In this document: piece by piece, positions 10,937 to 22,235 of the stretch
How the letters are laid out: the number at the start of each line of letters is the position of its first letter
Numbering within the stretch: the first letter of the stretch is position 1
Position numbers and translations under genes: made by a program
Notes under the pieces: generated by a model
Database searches by the model: none
Seen by the model: the letters and a program-made list of their open reading frames with translations, nothing else
What the model was told of the DNA's origin: nothing
Source: Chionoecetes opilio
Taxonomy: Eukaryota > Arthropoda > Malacostraca > Decapoda > Majidae
Reading direction: 5' to 3'
NCBI GenBank assembly: GCA_016584305.1
Contig: JACEEZ010010165.1
Location: 95,753 to 159,752 of the forward strand
DNA: 64,000 nt

Positions 10937-11639
10937 AGTTTGCACATAAACCCTAGTGGCGAAAAAATAATTTGATATGAACAAAACTCATTCATCTTAA
11001 GGTCTCATGCTTAAAATTGCCTTGTTTTTCCTATAAAGGGGGCAACTAAGGGCTTAAAAAAAATTTTTACAAAAACCTTTTTTTTCCCCAAAAAACTTTT
11101 AAGGAAAAAAAATTAGTATTCCCTTCTCCCCGGATCAAAAATCTCATGATGCCCATGTTTACCTCAAATAGGGTTAACTATGATAAAAAACAGCGACTTA
11201 AGAAGAAAAAGTAGTATTCCCTTTTGGCACAAATATCAGTCAGTAAACAGCAAGGGGGCACCTTTTTCACCTCATTAAAAAAAAACTGTCTAGTTATTCA
11301 CTTATAACCTTAAATAATTATAAAACTAAACCCCACACATAATATACACTTAGTTTTCTGTAGACAATATGGGGGGGTGTGTGAGGGGGGGGGGGAGGAA
11401 ATTTTTTTTGGGGAAAATTATGGTTAACTTTGGCCGCCCTTTTTTTTTTTTATTTTTTTTAAACCGGACCGGGATGTGGGTTTTTTAGTTGGTTTGGGTT
11501 TTTGTGGGTTTTTGTTTTGTTTTTTGGGGTCCCAACCAACCCCCACTCGGGGGGGCCAACCATCGGTTCCTGCCTTTTGGGGGGGTGTGGTGGGGGGCTG
11601 TGGGGGGGGAAGGCAGGGGGGGCCCCTTTTTTGTTAAAG
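10937..11639. other. Low-complexity, possibly error-rich stretch
   Basis: Long G, A and T homopolymers (for example about 11360-11460) and erratic runs. No feature can be supported, and the ORFs are proline- or glycine-rich artefacts of composition. Confidence 0.5.
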
Positions 11640-12330
11640 GGGGGGGGGTGAGTCCACCCCCACACTCACCACCATGGGCCTGCCTGGCTTTTTGTGGGGA
11701 AGGGAGGGGCTGTGGTGGTGAGTCCACCACCACACTCCCACCATGGCCTCCTTGGTTTTGGTGAAGGAGGAGTGTGTGTGGTAGTCCACCACCCACTCAC
11801 CCCATTGGTCCTGCCTGGCTGTGGGGGTTTTTGGTGAAAGGGGGGACTGTGTGTGGTGAGTCCACCACCACACTCACCACCATCGGTCCTGCCTGGCTGT
11901 GGTGACTGTGGTGAAGGCGGGGCTGTGTGTGGGAGGCCACCACCACACTCACCACCATCGGTCCTGCCTGGCTGTGGTGACTGTGGTGAAGGCGGGAGCT
12001 GTGTGTGGTGAGTCCACCACCACACTCACCCCCATCGGTCTGCCTGGCTGTGGTGACTGTGGTGAAGGCGGGAGCTGTGTGGGGTTTGAGTCCACCACCA
12101 CACTCACCACCATCGGCCCTGCCTGGCTGTGGTGATTGTGGTGAAGGCGGGAGCTGTGTGTGGTGAGGCCCCCACCACACTCACCCCCATTGGTCCTGCC
12201 TGGCTGTGGTGTTTGTGGTGAAGGGGGGGAGCTGTGTGTGGTGAGGCCATCACCACACTCACCACCTTTGGGTCCTGCCTGGCTGTGGTGGTTGTGGTAA
12301 AGGCGGGAGCTGTGTGTGGTGAGGCCTGGC
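11640..12330 (+). repeat. 77-bp minisatellite (about 9 copies)
   Basis: The unit contains GTCCACCACCACACTCACCA, CCATCGGTCCTGCCTGGCTG and TGGTGACTGTGGTGAAGGCG. Early units are degenerate; those from about 11850 are regular. Confidence 0.9.
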
Positions 12331-13370
12331 TGTTGAGTCTTCTGTCTGTTCCTCACAGGATGGAAACAGGGAAAGATAAAAACACTTGGTAATTGAAGGC
12401 AACAGCTGCCTAATGCAACCATGGTTTTGCTTTACGCCAAATGATACTTTGAGATATTAACAGACAGACAGACACATTTAGAAACAGACATAGACAGATA
12501 GATACTTAGAGAGACAAACCTATAAGAACATAAGAACATAAGGAAGCTACAAGAGGCCGTCAGACCTACATGAGCTAGTTCCTGTATACTTATATATTTA
12601 CTATAATGCATTCAGCTCACAACTTGTTTCCCACACAGCAACACTTACCCATCAAAAGTTATTGTAAATGGATGGATCTACAATTGTATCCCTGGCATTT
12701 CCATTTATCTAGCGATAAAACAACTTTTGGATTTCTGGCTATTCCAAAATTGACGAAAATCAGATTTCTGTTATTTTGCCGCAAAACTATGAGTCGTAAG
12801 AAAACTTATCGCAGTAGCAAAGGTTCATCTTGAGGTGTTCTACATGAGGCAGTAATCGGCTTGGCAAAACACCTCATGGTTGTCGAGAAAATTGACATTT
12901 TACATAAATGTACGAATATGCTATTTTCTCGGTTATTTACCAATCAATATTTTTCCCCTCTACGCCAAATGATAGCCCTTGATCTAATTCATATTTACTT
13001 AGCTATTCATGTTGCAACTATTTGCCATAGTTTTTGAGTTATTGAAAGAAAACGTGATTTAGAACAAAAAATAAAGGCATACCTTGCAAAATTTGCAATA
13101 TTTTTTTTGAAAAATAAATTTGCTTGAAAATGAGTTCCTAGCAGTTATCGGGCATGCTGAAAACAAATCTGGAGTCAGTTTTCAGTTACCATGATTAGAA
13201 GTCCCTATTTCAGCCAATTCACAATGACATGATACGTACTTTTATCGTGAAGGGTTTTCTGCATGCACGAGTCGGAGAGGATGTCAGATGGCATAAACAA
13301 GAGGCCCTGGTGGAGGCCATGTGTTCCCGTGATCTTAAACTTGATATGATCCCTTCACATAACAGATAGC
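12331..13370. other. No gene seen; short ATAAGAAC repeat
   Basis: A small ATAAGAACATAAGAACATAAGG run lies at 12524-12545, next to an AGACCTACATGAGC block that could be a dispersed repeat. A TACGCCAAATGATA motif occurs twice (about 12435 and 12962). Nothing else is supported. Confidence 0.4.
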
Positions 13371-13377
13371 TGAGTTA

Positions 13378-13379
<2 letters not shown>

Positions 13380-13411
<32 letters not shown>
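13380..13411. repeat. (CT)n microsatellite
   Basis: An uninterrupted CT dinucleotide run. A second, shorter one lies at 13919-13941. Confidence 0.95.
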
Positions 13412-13412
<1 letters not shown>

Positions 13413-15305
13413 CCTCGCCAGCTGAGTATGTTTGTAAACAAAAAACGGGGTTTTTGCGTTCCATTTGTGACACGCGAACCCAACCCTGAACCCAGAACCC
13501 AACCCTGAACTGAAAGAACTGGTTCATGCAGCTTGGGCACAAATGGAAGAGGCCTTAAGCGACAAAGGTCACAAGAAGAAGTTCTGTCCTGGTGCAGGAT
13601 CCTTCCCTCCCCTCCCCAACACTTGCTGCTGCAGTGTCCACGCCACTGAGCTCTATATGAGCTGGAGGGGCGCTCTCCTCTCGGAGCGCGTAACTTCGGG
13701 CAGCCATATTGAAACACCACCGGCGCACCGCACAATAGTCCCAAAGCCTTAATGCTGCACTCAGCTTGTTTTTTCTTCCTCCTTTAACAATTATATGTGT
13801 ATATCCTTATTAATAAAGATAAATGAAATATTACTATATAGTACCTGCTTCGAAATATTACCATTTTGAGGTATTTGTAGTCAGAATATTGCGTCGTATT
13901 GATCGAAGTAATTTTTTTTCTCTCTCTCTCTCTCTCTCTCATTGTTAAAACCAAGCTATATATCGAAAATTCACATTATCGGTAGTGAAAATAACTTAAG
14001 TAGCAATTTATATGGAGAAATAAAAATTAGGCATTGATCGACATAATCGTGCTGACTATAAATGTTCACAATATTTTCATACGTTGTGAAAAATTTCCAC
14101 CTAAAGAACGAAGTATGTGACAGTCAACGCTGGGTGATGAAGTAACCTGATGTATTTCAGCTTTAATGGAAACAAATTCAAGCATCTCTAGTTACGTCCT
14201 AAGACTGTAGCATATTACACTGATCCGTGGACTTTATTTATCCCTTGCCAGGTTAAATTGACATAGACTAGGTTGAAACGCTTCAGTGTATATAGATATT
14301 GCATATATGCATCCATGTCATAAAATTTAAAAACATACGACATGTTGACAGAAGCAGTTATACCTACCGCTAAACATCAATTATTAATAGCGAGCAAAAT
14401 ATGGCATATATATGAGTAGTGAAGTCATGATTTTTAAATATATATGGTCACTGCACTTATGTATCCGATATATCACTGTAACATCACTGTAAAACCCGCT
14501 GACAATATCAAACATGTTGACAGAAACAGTGTATCTATTGAAACAAGGGTATATTTTCGACTCCTCAATATTCGGGATAAATAGGACTAAGTGTGGGTTT
14601 GCTTACCTGTGAAACGTATCCCAATTTTTTTTTGAAGTATTCTTGTGCCCCTTTTTGCAACCGTAGGCTGCAAAATGCACCCTCTTGATTGTAATTCAAG
14701 AAATAATTTCCAATAAACACAGGGCAGCAGTTCAACTTCCGCGGCTGAGTGGTGTCTCGAGATGGCCGTCAAGTGCGAGAGCGCCGCCCTGGTGGTGACA
14801 CAACAAACTGCGCGGTGCTGACAGATGATAGCCCCTCCAGTTATTATAGAACTCAGTGGTCCACGCCCTCAACTCCTTGCCCTGGCCCCTGAACGTCACC
14901 ACCTTTGACCTGCTGGCGTCCAACACGACACGCTGTCCTCCGCCTCACCTGTGCCTTCCTCCAGGAGACAGGGCAGCTGTGATGGCAATTTGTGATGGCT
15001 GCATGTACATAAGTATACAAACTTTTATCTAATGTAGCAAAGTTCATTATTCTCGCAGATGGTCGGAAATAGCAAATTTTTACCTCATATAACGAACAAA
15101 GTTTGTTATATGCAAAAATATTGGATCCCTCGGATAAAACAGACTTTCGGATATAACGTTGCCCCTTTCCCAGCAATTGGTTCGTTGAAGTGAGGGTTTA
15201 CTGTACCTAAATTAAATGACGTAGAAAGTGGGATATTTGTAACTTAATCAAAACATTAAAAAAAATCAAAAGTTCATAGCAAATTTTCTTTTTTAATTGG
15301 TCTAG
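13412..15305. other. Mostly featureless; possible Tigger-like end near 15207
   Basis: A Tigger-type terminus (inverse of TACAGTAAACCCTCACTTC) ends at about 15207, but its partner end was not found. The minus-strand reading at 14732-14970 (containing RSKVVTFRGQGKELRAW) looks non-repetitive, but it has no recognisable domain and no clear exon borders, so no gene is called. The rest is AT-rich. Confidence 0.35.
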
Positions 15306-15307
15306 TT

Positions 15308-15570
15308 ATAGATAGACTCCGTAGTGTAGTGGTTAGCACGCTCGGCTCACAACTGAGAAGTCCCGGGTTCGATCCCCAGGCGGAGCAAAGATAGATGGGT
15401 GGTCTTTCTTAAAACCCGAGCCCCTGTCCACCCAGCAGTGAATGGGTACCGGGTGTTAGCTGGGGGTTTGTGACCCCCCTCCCGGGGTGGTGGCTTCGGC
15501 CAACACTAAGCTGCAGCGGTAGATCACTACGGCTCTGAGGCATTATCCTCTAAACAAAACAAACAAACAA
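15308..15570 (+). mobile_element. tRNA-Val-derived SINE (or tRNA-Val gene with SINE-like tail)
   Basis: The head folds like tRNA-Val. It has an acceptor strand GACTCCG pairing with GCGGAGC, box A TAGTGTAGTGGTTAGCACG, an anticodon loop CTCACAA (anticodon CAC) and box B GGTTCGATCC. It continues into a body with CCACCCAGCAGTGAATGGG and ends in an A-rich AAACAAACAAAC tail. Body and tail argue for a SINE rather than a free tRNA gene. Confidence 0.65.
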
Positions 15571-16020
15571 TACAAAAACCTTATGTATTTTTCTATATAA
15601 GAGCATTTATTCTATTTTTTTCTAATTCATATCTCAGTGGACTGGCCAAGGGCGGAAAAAATAGCATGACAATAATCCCGTTGATGACCAGTTCTGGTAC
15701 TGTTGATGGCAGAAAGATGCACAGATGAAACACAGATTAGAGCAAGAATTATGTATTAGATCATGCATTGAATATTGAGGTAGGGAAATGTTGTCTGGTT
15801 TGTTTGAAGATGGGAAGGTTAATGGGTGATAGTAATATGTTTGTGTATGTATGATGGCAATATATTCTCTGGGTAACACTTGCATTGAAATATATGTATA
15901 TGTATGCCATATAATAAGCCTCCACCGATATGTATACGTGTGTTTACAATATTCACCTTAATGTATTGCCTTGAAACCACTGAAATACTTGTTTATAATG
16001 TCCTGCTGGAGGGGGAAAAG
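15571..16020. other. No recognised feature
   Basis: AT-rich spacer between the SINE and the 30-bp minisatellite. No ORF has recognisable content. Confidence 0.4.
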
Positions 16021-16023
16021 AAA

Positions 16024-16830
16024 CGTTGAAATTGTAATGATGAAATAGTACAGGTGAGGATGGGGAATGATGAAATAGTACAGGTAGGATGGGGAATGAT
16101 GAAATAGTACAGGTAAGGATGGGGAATGATGAAATAGTACAGGTAGGATGGGGAATGATGAAATAGTACAGGTGAGGATGGGGGGAAAGATGAAATAGTA
16201 AAAGGGAAGGATGGGGAATGATGAATAGTAAAAGGTAAGGATGGGGAATGATGAAAAAGTACAGGGGAGGATGGGGAATGATGAAAATTTGTACAGGTAA
16301 GGATGGGGAATGATGAAATAGTACAGGTGAGGATGGGGAATGATGAAATAGTACGGTAAGGATGGGGGAATGATGAAATAGTACAGGTAAGGATGGGGAA
16401 TGATGAAATAGTACAGGTGAGGATGGGGAATGATGAAAAAGACAGGTGAGGATGGGGAATGATGAAAAAGTACAGGTGAGGATGGGGAATGATGAAATAG
16501 TACAGGTAAGGATGGGGAATGATGAAATAGTACGGTAAGGGTGGGGGAAAGATGAAATAGTACAGGTAAGGATGGGGAATGATGAAATAGTACAGGTGAG
16601 GATGGGGAAAATGAAAAAGTACAGGGAGGATGGGGAATGAGAAATAGTACAGGGAGGATGGGGAATGATGAAATAGTACAGGTAAGGATGGGGAATGATG
16701 AAATAGTACAGGTGAGGATGGGGAATGATGAAATAGTACAGGTAAGGATGGGGAATGATGAAATAGTACAGGTGAGGATGGGGAATGATGAAATAGTAAA
16801 GGTGAGGATGGGGAATGATGAAATAGCTAG
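16024..16830 (+). repeat. 30-bp minisatellite (about 27 copies)
   Basis: The unit is GGATGGGGAATGATGAAATA followed by GTACAGGTGA, with GTGAG and GTAAG variants. Because 30 is divisible by three, it yields two long artefactual minus-strand ORFs of repeated His-Ser-Pro-Ser type peptides. Confidence 0.95.
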
Positions 16831-17144
16831 TGTGAAATAGATGTTTGTGAAGGATCGAAGAAAAATAGTTGAAAGCTTTCGCCATAATGATATAATAATA
16901 ATGTGATAATGAAGTTGCAAGTGTGAGATGATGTTTGTGAAAGATAATAAGAACTTATAAAATGTCTCGAGTTTGTCATAATAATAATAATGTTTTGGGA
17001 TAAATTAATGGGTTGTGATTAGATTATATTCTCCTTTTATGGATTTATAAATAATACATCCCATCTTTAGCCTATAATACAATATTTGAGTGTGTTTAGC
17101 TGTATGAAGTATACATGATAATGAAAAAAATAACCTGATCTGGG
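16831..17144. other. No recognised feature
   Basis: AT-rich sequence between the minisatellite and the start of the tandemly duplicated block. Confidence 0.4.
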
Positions 17145-17596
17145 GACACAACCTGCTTCCTGCCCCCCCTTCCCACTAAAACTTGGCGGCCTCCTCATCC
17201 CCCTCCCCTCTTTGAAAGCTTTGCATCTGTAGTCTTGGGCTGTGTCTTAGGTCTGGCCCCTGGGCTTGGGGGTTTATACTATAGTGCCTGTACTGGCCCC
17301 TATCAGGGTGAGAGGAGGGGCCCTGTGGGGGGCACTGACTCAACTTTGCCACAGTAAAACGCCTGTTTCCCGTGTCTCCGGAGGCGTTGGCTTTCTCACA
17401 CCACCAGCACATCAAGTCATGGGTGTTGGGTTTAAACAATGTACAGTGGATGGAGGATCAGTGGTTGTGTGTGGTACTTGTAACCCTGCAGTTACTGATC
17501 ATGGACAGGATGTGATAAATGTGACACCTGGACATTGTTAGCTTGAGGCTGAGGTTTGAAGGCCTTAAATGTACAATCAACCCCAAGGTTGTAATA

Positions 17597-19849
17597 CACT
17601 AGGGTCCCACATAGAACGAGAAATTGGTCGATAAACGAGGTCGTTCTATGTGAATTCGCTCTTTGTGAAACACATAACTATGGAAAAATTTATACTGGTC
17701 GATCGGGGTCCTCCCGTGCATACCGTACATTTATACTCATTCACACCCATGCATACCAAATCTTATATAAATAATAAGTTATGCATAGAAATAATGAAAT
17801 AGGCATATTGTTGCTTACCTTAAATCTAATAGGGATTACGTACAGGGGGCGAGGGTTCCGAGGCATTTTGGGGAGGTCACTCATTCGTCACTGAATGACG
17901 ACGCAGTGAGACCCAGAGCTCGGAGTGAGGCGAGTGAGTGGTTTAGAGGTCCCTTTATGCTTTGATGGCCTTCAAAATGTCATCTTTTTGCCTCCAAATT
18001 TGTCCAACCCAAAGGCCTAACCATTGTCCAGCCCGCCGGGTTTTTCCCTCGCCCTTCTGTTTTCTCTCTATTACTTCCTTCTTCACATCGTAAGTGATCG
18101 CTTTTCTCTTTCTGGACTGTGCTCGCGGTATTTTGGTGGCCCAATACATACGCTAAATGTTCACTGGCAGCGTAAATTTCCATAAGGAGCGAATTTTGGT
18201 GAGCAAGTTGCCAAAAAACCGGGCTTGACTTTCGCTTGCATGCCTCGCCAGAACTGCTGGTTGGGGTTTACCCGCTCACAGCTGATACTTGTAAACAAAA
18301 CCACAACAACGAAAGTGTTACCGTCGAATGAAAGCCATCAAAAAATTACCATAACTGACAAGATTTTGGATCACAACATATATCCTAAACAACAATATTT
18401 TTTTTTGGTAATCAATAAAATCATTGGGGGCATACGCGGGGGGCGCATCGCCTCGCCCACCCTACGACGCCACTTCCGGGGTCACCACGCGCGAGTTTTC
18501 CCATGCAGGCTCCTTTCCCATACCAAGCAGCTCTCGACAAGAAACATCAACTTGCCCCAGCCACGACCTTGGGGGGCGCCCCCTTGGCCTCCTCCACGCC
18601 GGATTGTCTCTTACAGATAACAACCCGATGGGAAGGATCGGTTTCAGGGTTGCGTGCCACATGCCCATATAGCCGAAGTTGGCGCTGACGGACTATGCAG
18701 GTAATAGGCCTCGATTCAGTCTCACGGTGCAATCGCTGTTTTGACACGTAATCATCCCAGCGTTTCCCCCATGATTCTGCGAAGACACTTATTCCCAAAG
18801 GCATTGATTCGTCTCTTCAAGTCACTTTTAGTGTCCATGTCCACAACCATAGAGTAAGACAGGGATCACAAGCGACTTGTAGATCCGGATCTTTGTCTTC
18901 TGCACAGGTACCGACAACGCCAAATACTCCCGCTGAGCGAGTCCATAAACACCGGGGGCTATGCCAATCCCCCGAAAGACTTCTTGACGTGACCCGCCGT
19001 CATTATGAACTGCGCTACCAAGGTATGTAAAATTTTCCAAGATCTCAATGTCCTCGCCACACACATGAACGGGACTGTACTGCTTCATCTAGTAAGTCCC
19101 CAAACACCTGGACCTTGGTCTTGAGCCAGGAGACCTCAAGTCCCAAAGGCTTTGCTCCTCGTGCAGCGCCTCGAGAGCCATCACCAGGACCTCCAGCGAC
19201 TCAGCAAAGATTACTGCATCATTGGCAAAAACAAGATCAGTGATCTTGGTGTTGCCGACAGATGCTCTACAATCACTTTGATCTAAAACTTGTCCCATAC
19301 CCAGTCCATACAAGCGTTGAAAAGTGATGGGGCAAGGACGCACCCTTGCCTCACTCCTGTATTCACAGGAAAGAAGCTGGATCACCTGCCCCACACTTCA
19401 CAGACTCTCAGCCCAGAATACAGACCAGTTATAAAACCCCAATGGGTCCTTGCGGGAATCCCTCAAAGGGTCGCAGGAAGACCCCAGGGGTGACTCACGA
19501 TGCACTGAGTCAAACGCCTTCTTGAGATCAACATGGGCTGCAAGCATCCCCTGTCGAAATTTTTTGGTAATAATGGATGAGAACTGCGCGGCCCGCTACC
19601 ACCGTTCCCCCTAAATGCAACCCTACCCCACCTCTGTCCCCACCTCACCCATGCCAGGACACACAACCTTCGTGCTGTATGATATTTCGGCGTTCTATAT
19701 GAGAACTCCTCGGATTTGCCCTTCTTTGATGGCGGGAATCGTTCTATTTTGATCACATTCATCACTAACAAAAATTTGGAATAATATTTTAGGTTGTTCG
19801 TTCTATAAGGAAACTTTCTATGGGAACACGTTCTATGTGGGGACTAGTG
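17597..19849. mobile_element. Tigger-like DNA transposon, copy in unit A (with LINE insertion)
   Basis: It starts CACTAGGGTCCCACATAGAA between TA target bases and ends with the inverse TTCTATGTGGGGACTAGTG. Between the ends lie a CENP-B/pogo-like transposase fragment on the minus strand (about 17955-18149, with RKRKAITYDVKKEVIERKQK) and a 5'-truncated LINE (18412-19557). The transposase is only an N-terminal remnant, so the element is dead. Confidence 0.8.
18412..19557 (-). pseudogene. RTE-like LINE, 5'-truncated, unit A
   Basis: A frameshifted version of the LINE in unit B, covering RT palm to C terminus. The catalytic motif reads FANDAVIF instead of FADD, the same change as in unit B. The copy is flanked by T-rich GGTAAT target duplications and inserted into the Tigger-like element. 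Several 1-bp indels relative to B break the frame into four pieces. Confidence 0.85.
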
Positions 19850-20150
19850 TAGATGTAACCACCACCCACACCATACGGGTGGATTGTTCAAGATGGTACT
19901 ATTCCCAAGTGTATAATGGCTAGGATGTGCAGAGTAGAATCACTCACTAGTCAAGTAGATACTTTGCAACAAGCTCTAATGAGACACCTTGAGCAGTCTC
20001 CAGTTGACAATACATCACAAGGCAATGATGCCATTACAGTTATGGTACAGGAGGCAGTAAGGCAAGCTATGGTGCCAGACAAGCAGAAATACTCCATTAC
20101 ATTAATGGAACTACAGTACAAATCCCAAAATCTTTAAGGCGGAACAACAG
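19850..20150 (+). other. Small coiled-coil ORF, unit A (unknown function)
   Basis: The frame at about 19916-20137 encodes VESLTSQVDTLQQALMRHLE then VQEAVRQAM, a heptad-like helix. The same sequence recurs in units B and C. It resembles short coiled-coil leaders of LINE ORF1 proteins, but it is too short for assignment. In unit A the 5' part is broken relative to B and C. Confidence 0.35.
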
Positions 20151-20329
20151 ATGGTATGCACTGACGTCACGAAGCTCCGCCCCCAAACACACATTGGCAG
20201 TGGGTGATTTTAAACAGAGGGCATTACTTCCCCTGTAATGGCGCTACACTCACGCTTTCTAACCTCTTCCTTAACGGCTTCCTTTATGTCCTTCCAACAG
20301 ACACATGACTCAGGCTGGTAATCATAATT

Positions 20330-20455
20330 CGGAAATAAATAATTACCTTTTTCCTGTGCCCGTGAGGATTGGAACCCACACCATCACCAGATTTTGCACC
20401 TCAAGTTAAACAACGGGCGCGTCAGACCACTATACCAAGAGGGATGATCCCGCTT
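20330..20455 (-). mobile_element. tRNA-derived SINE head (probable), unit A
   Basis: Read on the minus strand it has a box A-like TTGGTATAGTGGTCTGA and, about 70 nt later, a box B-like GGGTTCCAATCC. The same sequence lies in unit B at about 26580-26705. The tail is not obvious. Confidence 0.4.
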
Positions 20456-20519
20456 GGCTCAGCGGTTCTGGTGATTTTATGCATTACACCAGCATCTCTT
20501 TTGCTTCAGTGGCAACATA

Positions 20520-21630
20520 TTGTTTGATCCTAAAGCAAAAAGCTCCTAAAGCTGTTCTGAACCACTTCCAATTCTGCTGTATCATTTGCTGTCCACGTCA
20601 TGCTCTCCAAAACCCTACAGTATATACATTATACTCGGCACAGCCATACCCGTCCATAATCCCCTGACAACTTCATATTTATTTTGCTCTACATTTCGGC
20701 TCACTTCCTCAGCCACCGAGTGTTCCCTCCCTTGTGTAAAAATTATCACCCTTTCTCTCATTCCACTCCTTTGGCACTCTTTCCTCAACACAAAATCTTC
20801 TTAAAACAAACAGTTCATATAGACCATCTATCACTCACAACCTCCCTCCTTTAGAGCTCATAAGGTATCCCCCTATTCCTGCCCGCTTTCCCATTCTTAA
20901 GAGCCTTTAACAACTTTGGTGATCGCATCCTTGGTCATCTCTCATCCATGGGATGCATTAATCTTCCTTTCCATTTCCAGAATTACCTCAGTCATCTCCA
21001 CAGGTTCATACAGAGCCCCCCTTTTTCCTAGAATTCTTTGATCAATTTCTATATTTCATCCCTATCTCCCTTTTTGTTGTGCCATAGACCACTACAGTAA
21101 TTGTTCCTTGTTCATGTCTCCCCTCAAGAAGTTGTACCCTGCACTCCCTCCCTCCCTCCTCCCTCTTGCTCTTAGTTCTTCTACCGTCTCCCTCTCCGTC
21201 ATTGGTCTAGCTTCCCCGATTAGGCATCTCACCTCCTTCTGTGTGTCCAGTAGTTCTCCCCGGCTTCCTCACACTGAACCTCTGCCTCACTGTCATTTCC
21301 TCTTCACCCTTCATTTCTGCAGCCCTCTTATAGTCCTGTCCCCTCTTTCCTGACTTTCTCAATATCTTTATTCCACCATCTTTACATAGCTTCCTCCTCT
21401 CACCTGTTTTGTTTTCCCTATTCTACCTTCTGCCACTGATTACTTTCTCTCAGCAAGGCCCTTTTATGCATCCCCACCACCAACCCTATTCCCCCCAAGT
21501 GTTCTCAAGCTCCTTTTTATGCTCTTCCCAGTCCACTCCTCTCAATTGCCATTGGGTAGACACACTCTCGGGGTGAGCGTCTACCTCCTCCCTCTCAAAC
21601 CCCCAAATCAGAACCATAAGTCTCCCATAA
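20520..21630 (-). pseudogene. Second LINE family, internally deleted remnant, unit A
   Basis: On the minus strand it encodes the endonuclease-RT linker and the first RT block, as in unit B, but with more frameshifts. It lacks the RT palm. See unit B (26770-27870) for the clearer reading and 46735-50150 for a longer relative. Confidence 0.65.
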
Positions 21631-22045
21631 GTCAAACCATAAGTTCCCATAAGTCAGAACAAGAATTTGTGGTCACTCATTATATCTATTTGTCCACCTT
21701 ATGTCGCCTACACGTCTCCTTGCCCGGTCACAATGCATCAAAGCCATGCAGCTCATCCTGGCCCGCAGACGGTTCTCATGTTCGTGACTTTTATCATGCT
21801 ACTTTGAATTTCTATCTTCAATGGATGTCACTGTGTTTAGTCAATTCTTTATAGTAGAAAAGTAAATACGCTGTGCTGTAATTGGTGTTTTACGTTTTCT
21901 TTTTTTGATCCTCAAGAAATGTTTGAAGGGGGATTAATTGGTGAGGCAGGAAAAGCGTAACTGTGTCAAGGCAAGGAAATGGCCAACAACTGTGACAGCA
22001 ACCCTGAAGATAAAAACAAACAAAGGTTTTTTCCAAGCACACATA

Positions 22046-22051
22046 TTTATT
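22046..22051 (-). promoter_or_regulatory. Polyadenylation signal AATAAA of zinc-finger gene, unit A
   Basis: AATAAA on the minus strand, about 185 nt downstream of the zinc-finger stop codon. It is preserved in unit B at 28307-28312. Confidence 0.45.
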
Positions 22052-22235
22052 GAAAATCCCCACCTGCACTGCCAACCCAACAACGCTGGGGGCCCTTACT
22101 CCCCCACAGAACACAAGGGCACGGCTGCCACCACACATGTAACCACGGCCCACCACCACCACCACCACCCATTGCCACACAGGACACACTCCACAGGCAC
22201 GGGTACAACCACACTTGTCCACACAACACACCACC

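Noticed and set aside
11459..12422. Proline/glycine-rich overlapping ORFs on both strands
   Set aside because: All derive from the 77-bp repeat and G/C homopolymers, with no domain and no codon signal.
14732..14970. Possible host exon (RSKVVTFRGQGKELRAW)
   Set aside because: The reading looks non-repetitive, but splice sites, a start and a recognisable domain are missing, so a gene could not be supported.
15953..16920. 310- and 320-residue minus-strand ORFs rich in His, Pro, Ser, Phe
   Set aside because: They are translations of the 30-bp minisatellite, whose unit length is divisible by three. The peptide only mirrors the repeat.
20666..21353. Plus-strand Pro/Ser/Leu-rich ORFs
   Set aside because: Antisense of the decayed LINE on the minus strand. 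The minus-strand reading has recognisable RT text in unit B.
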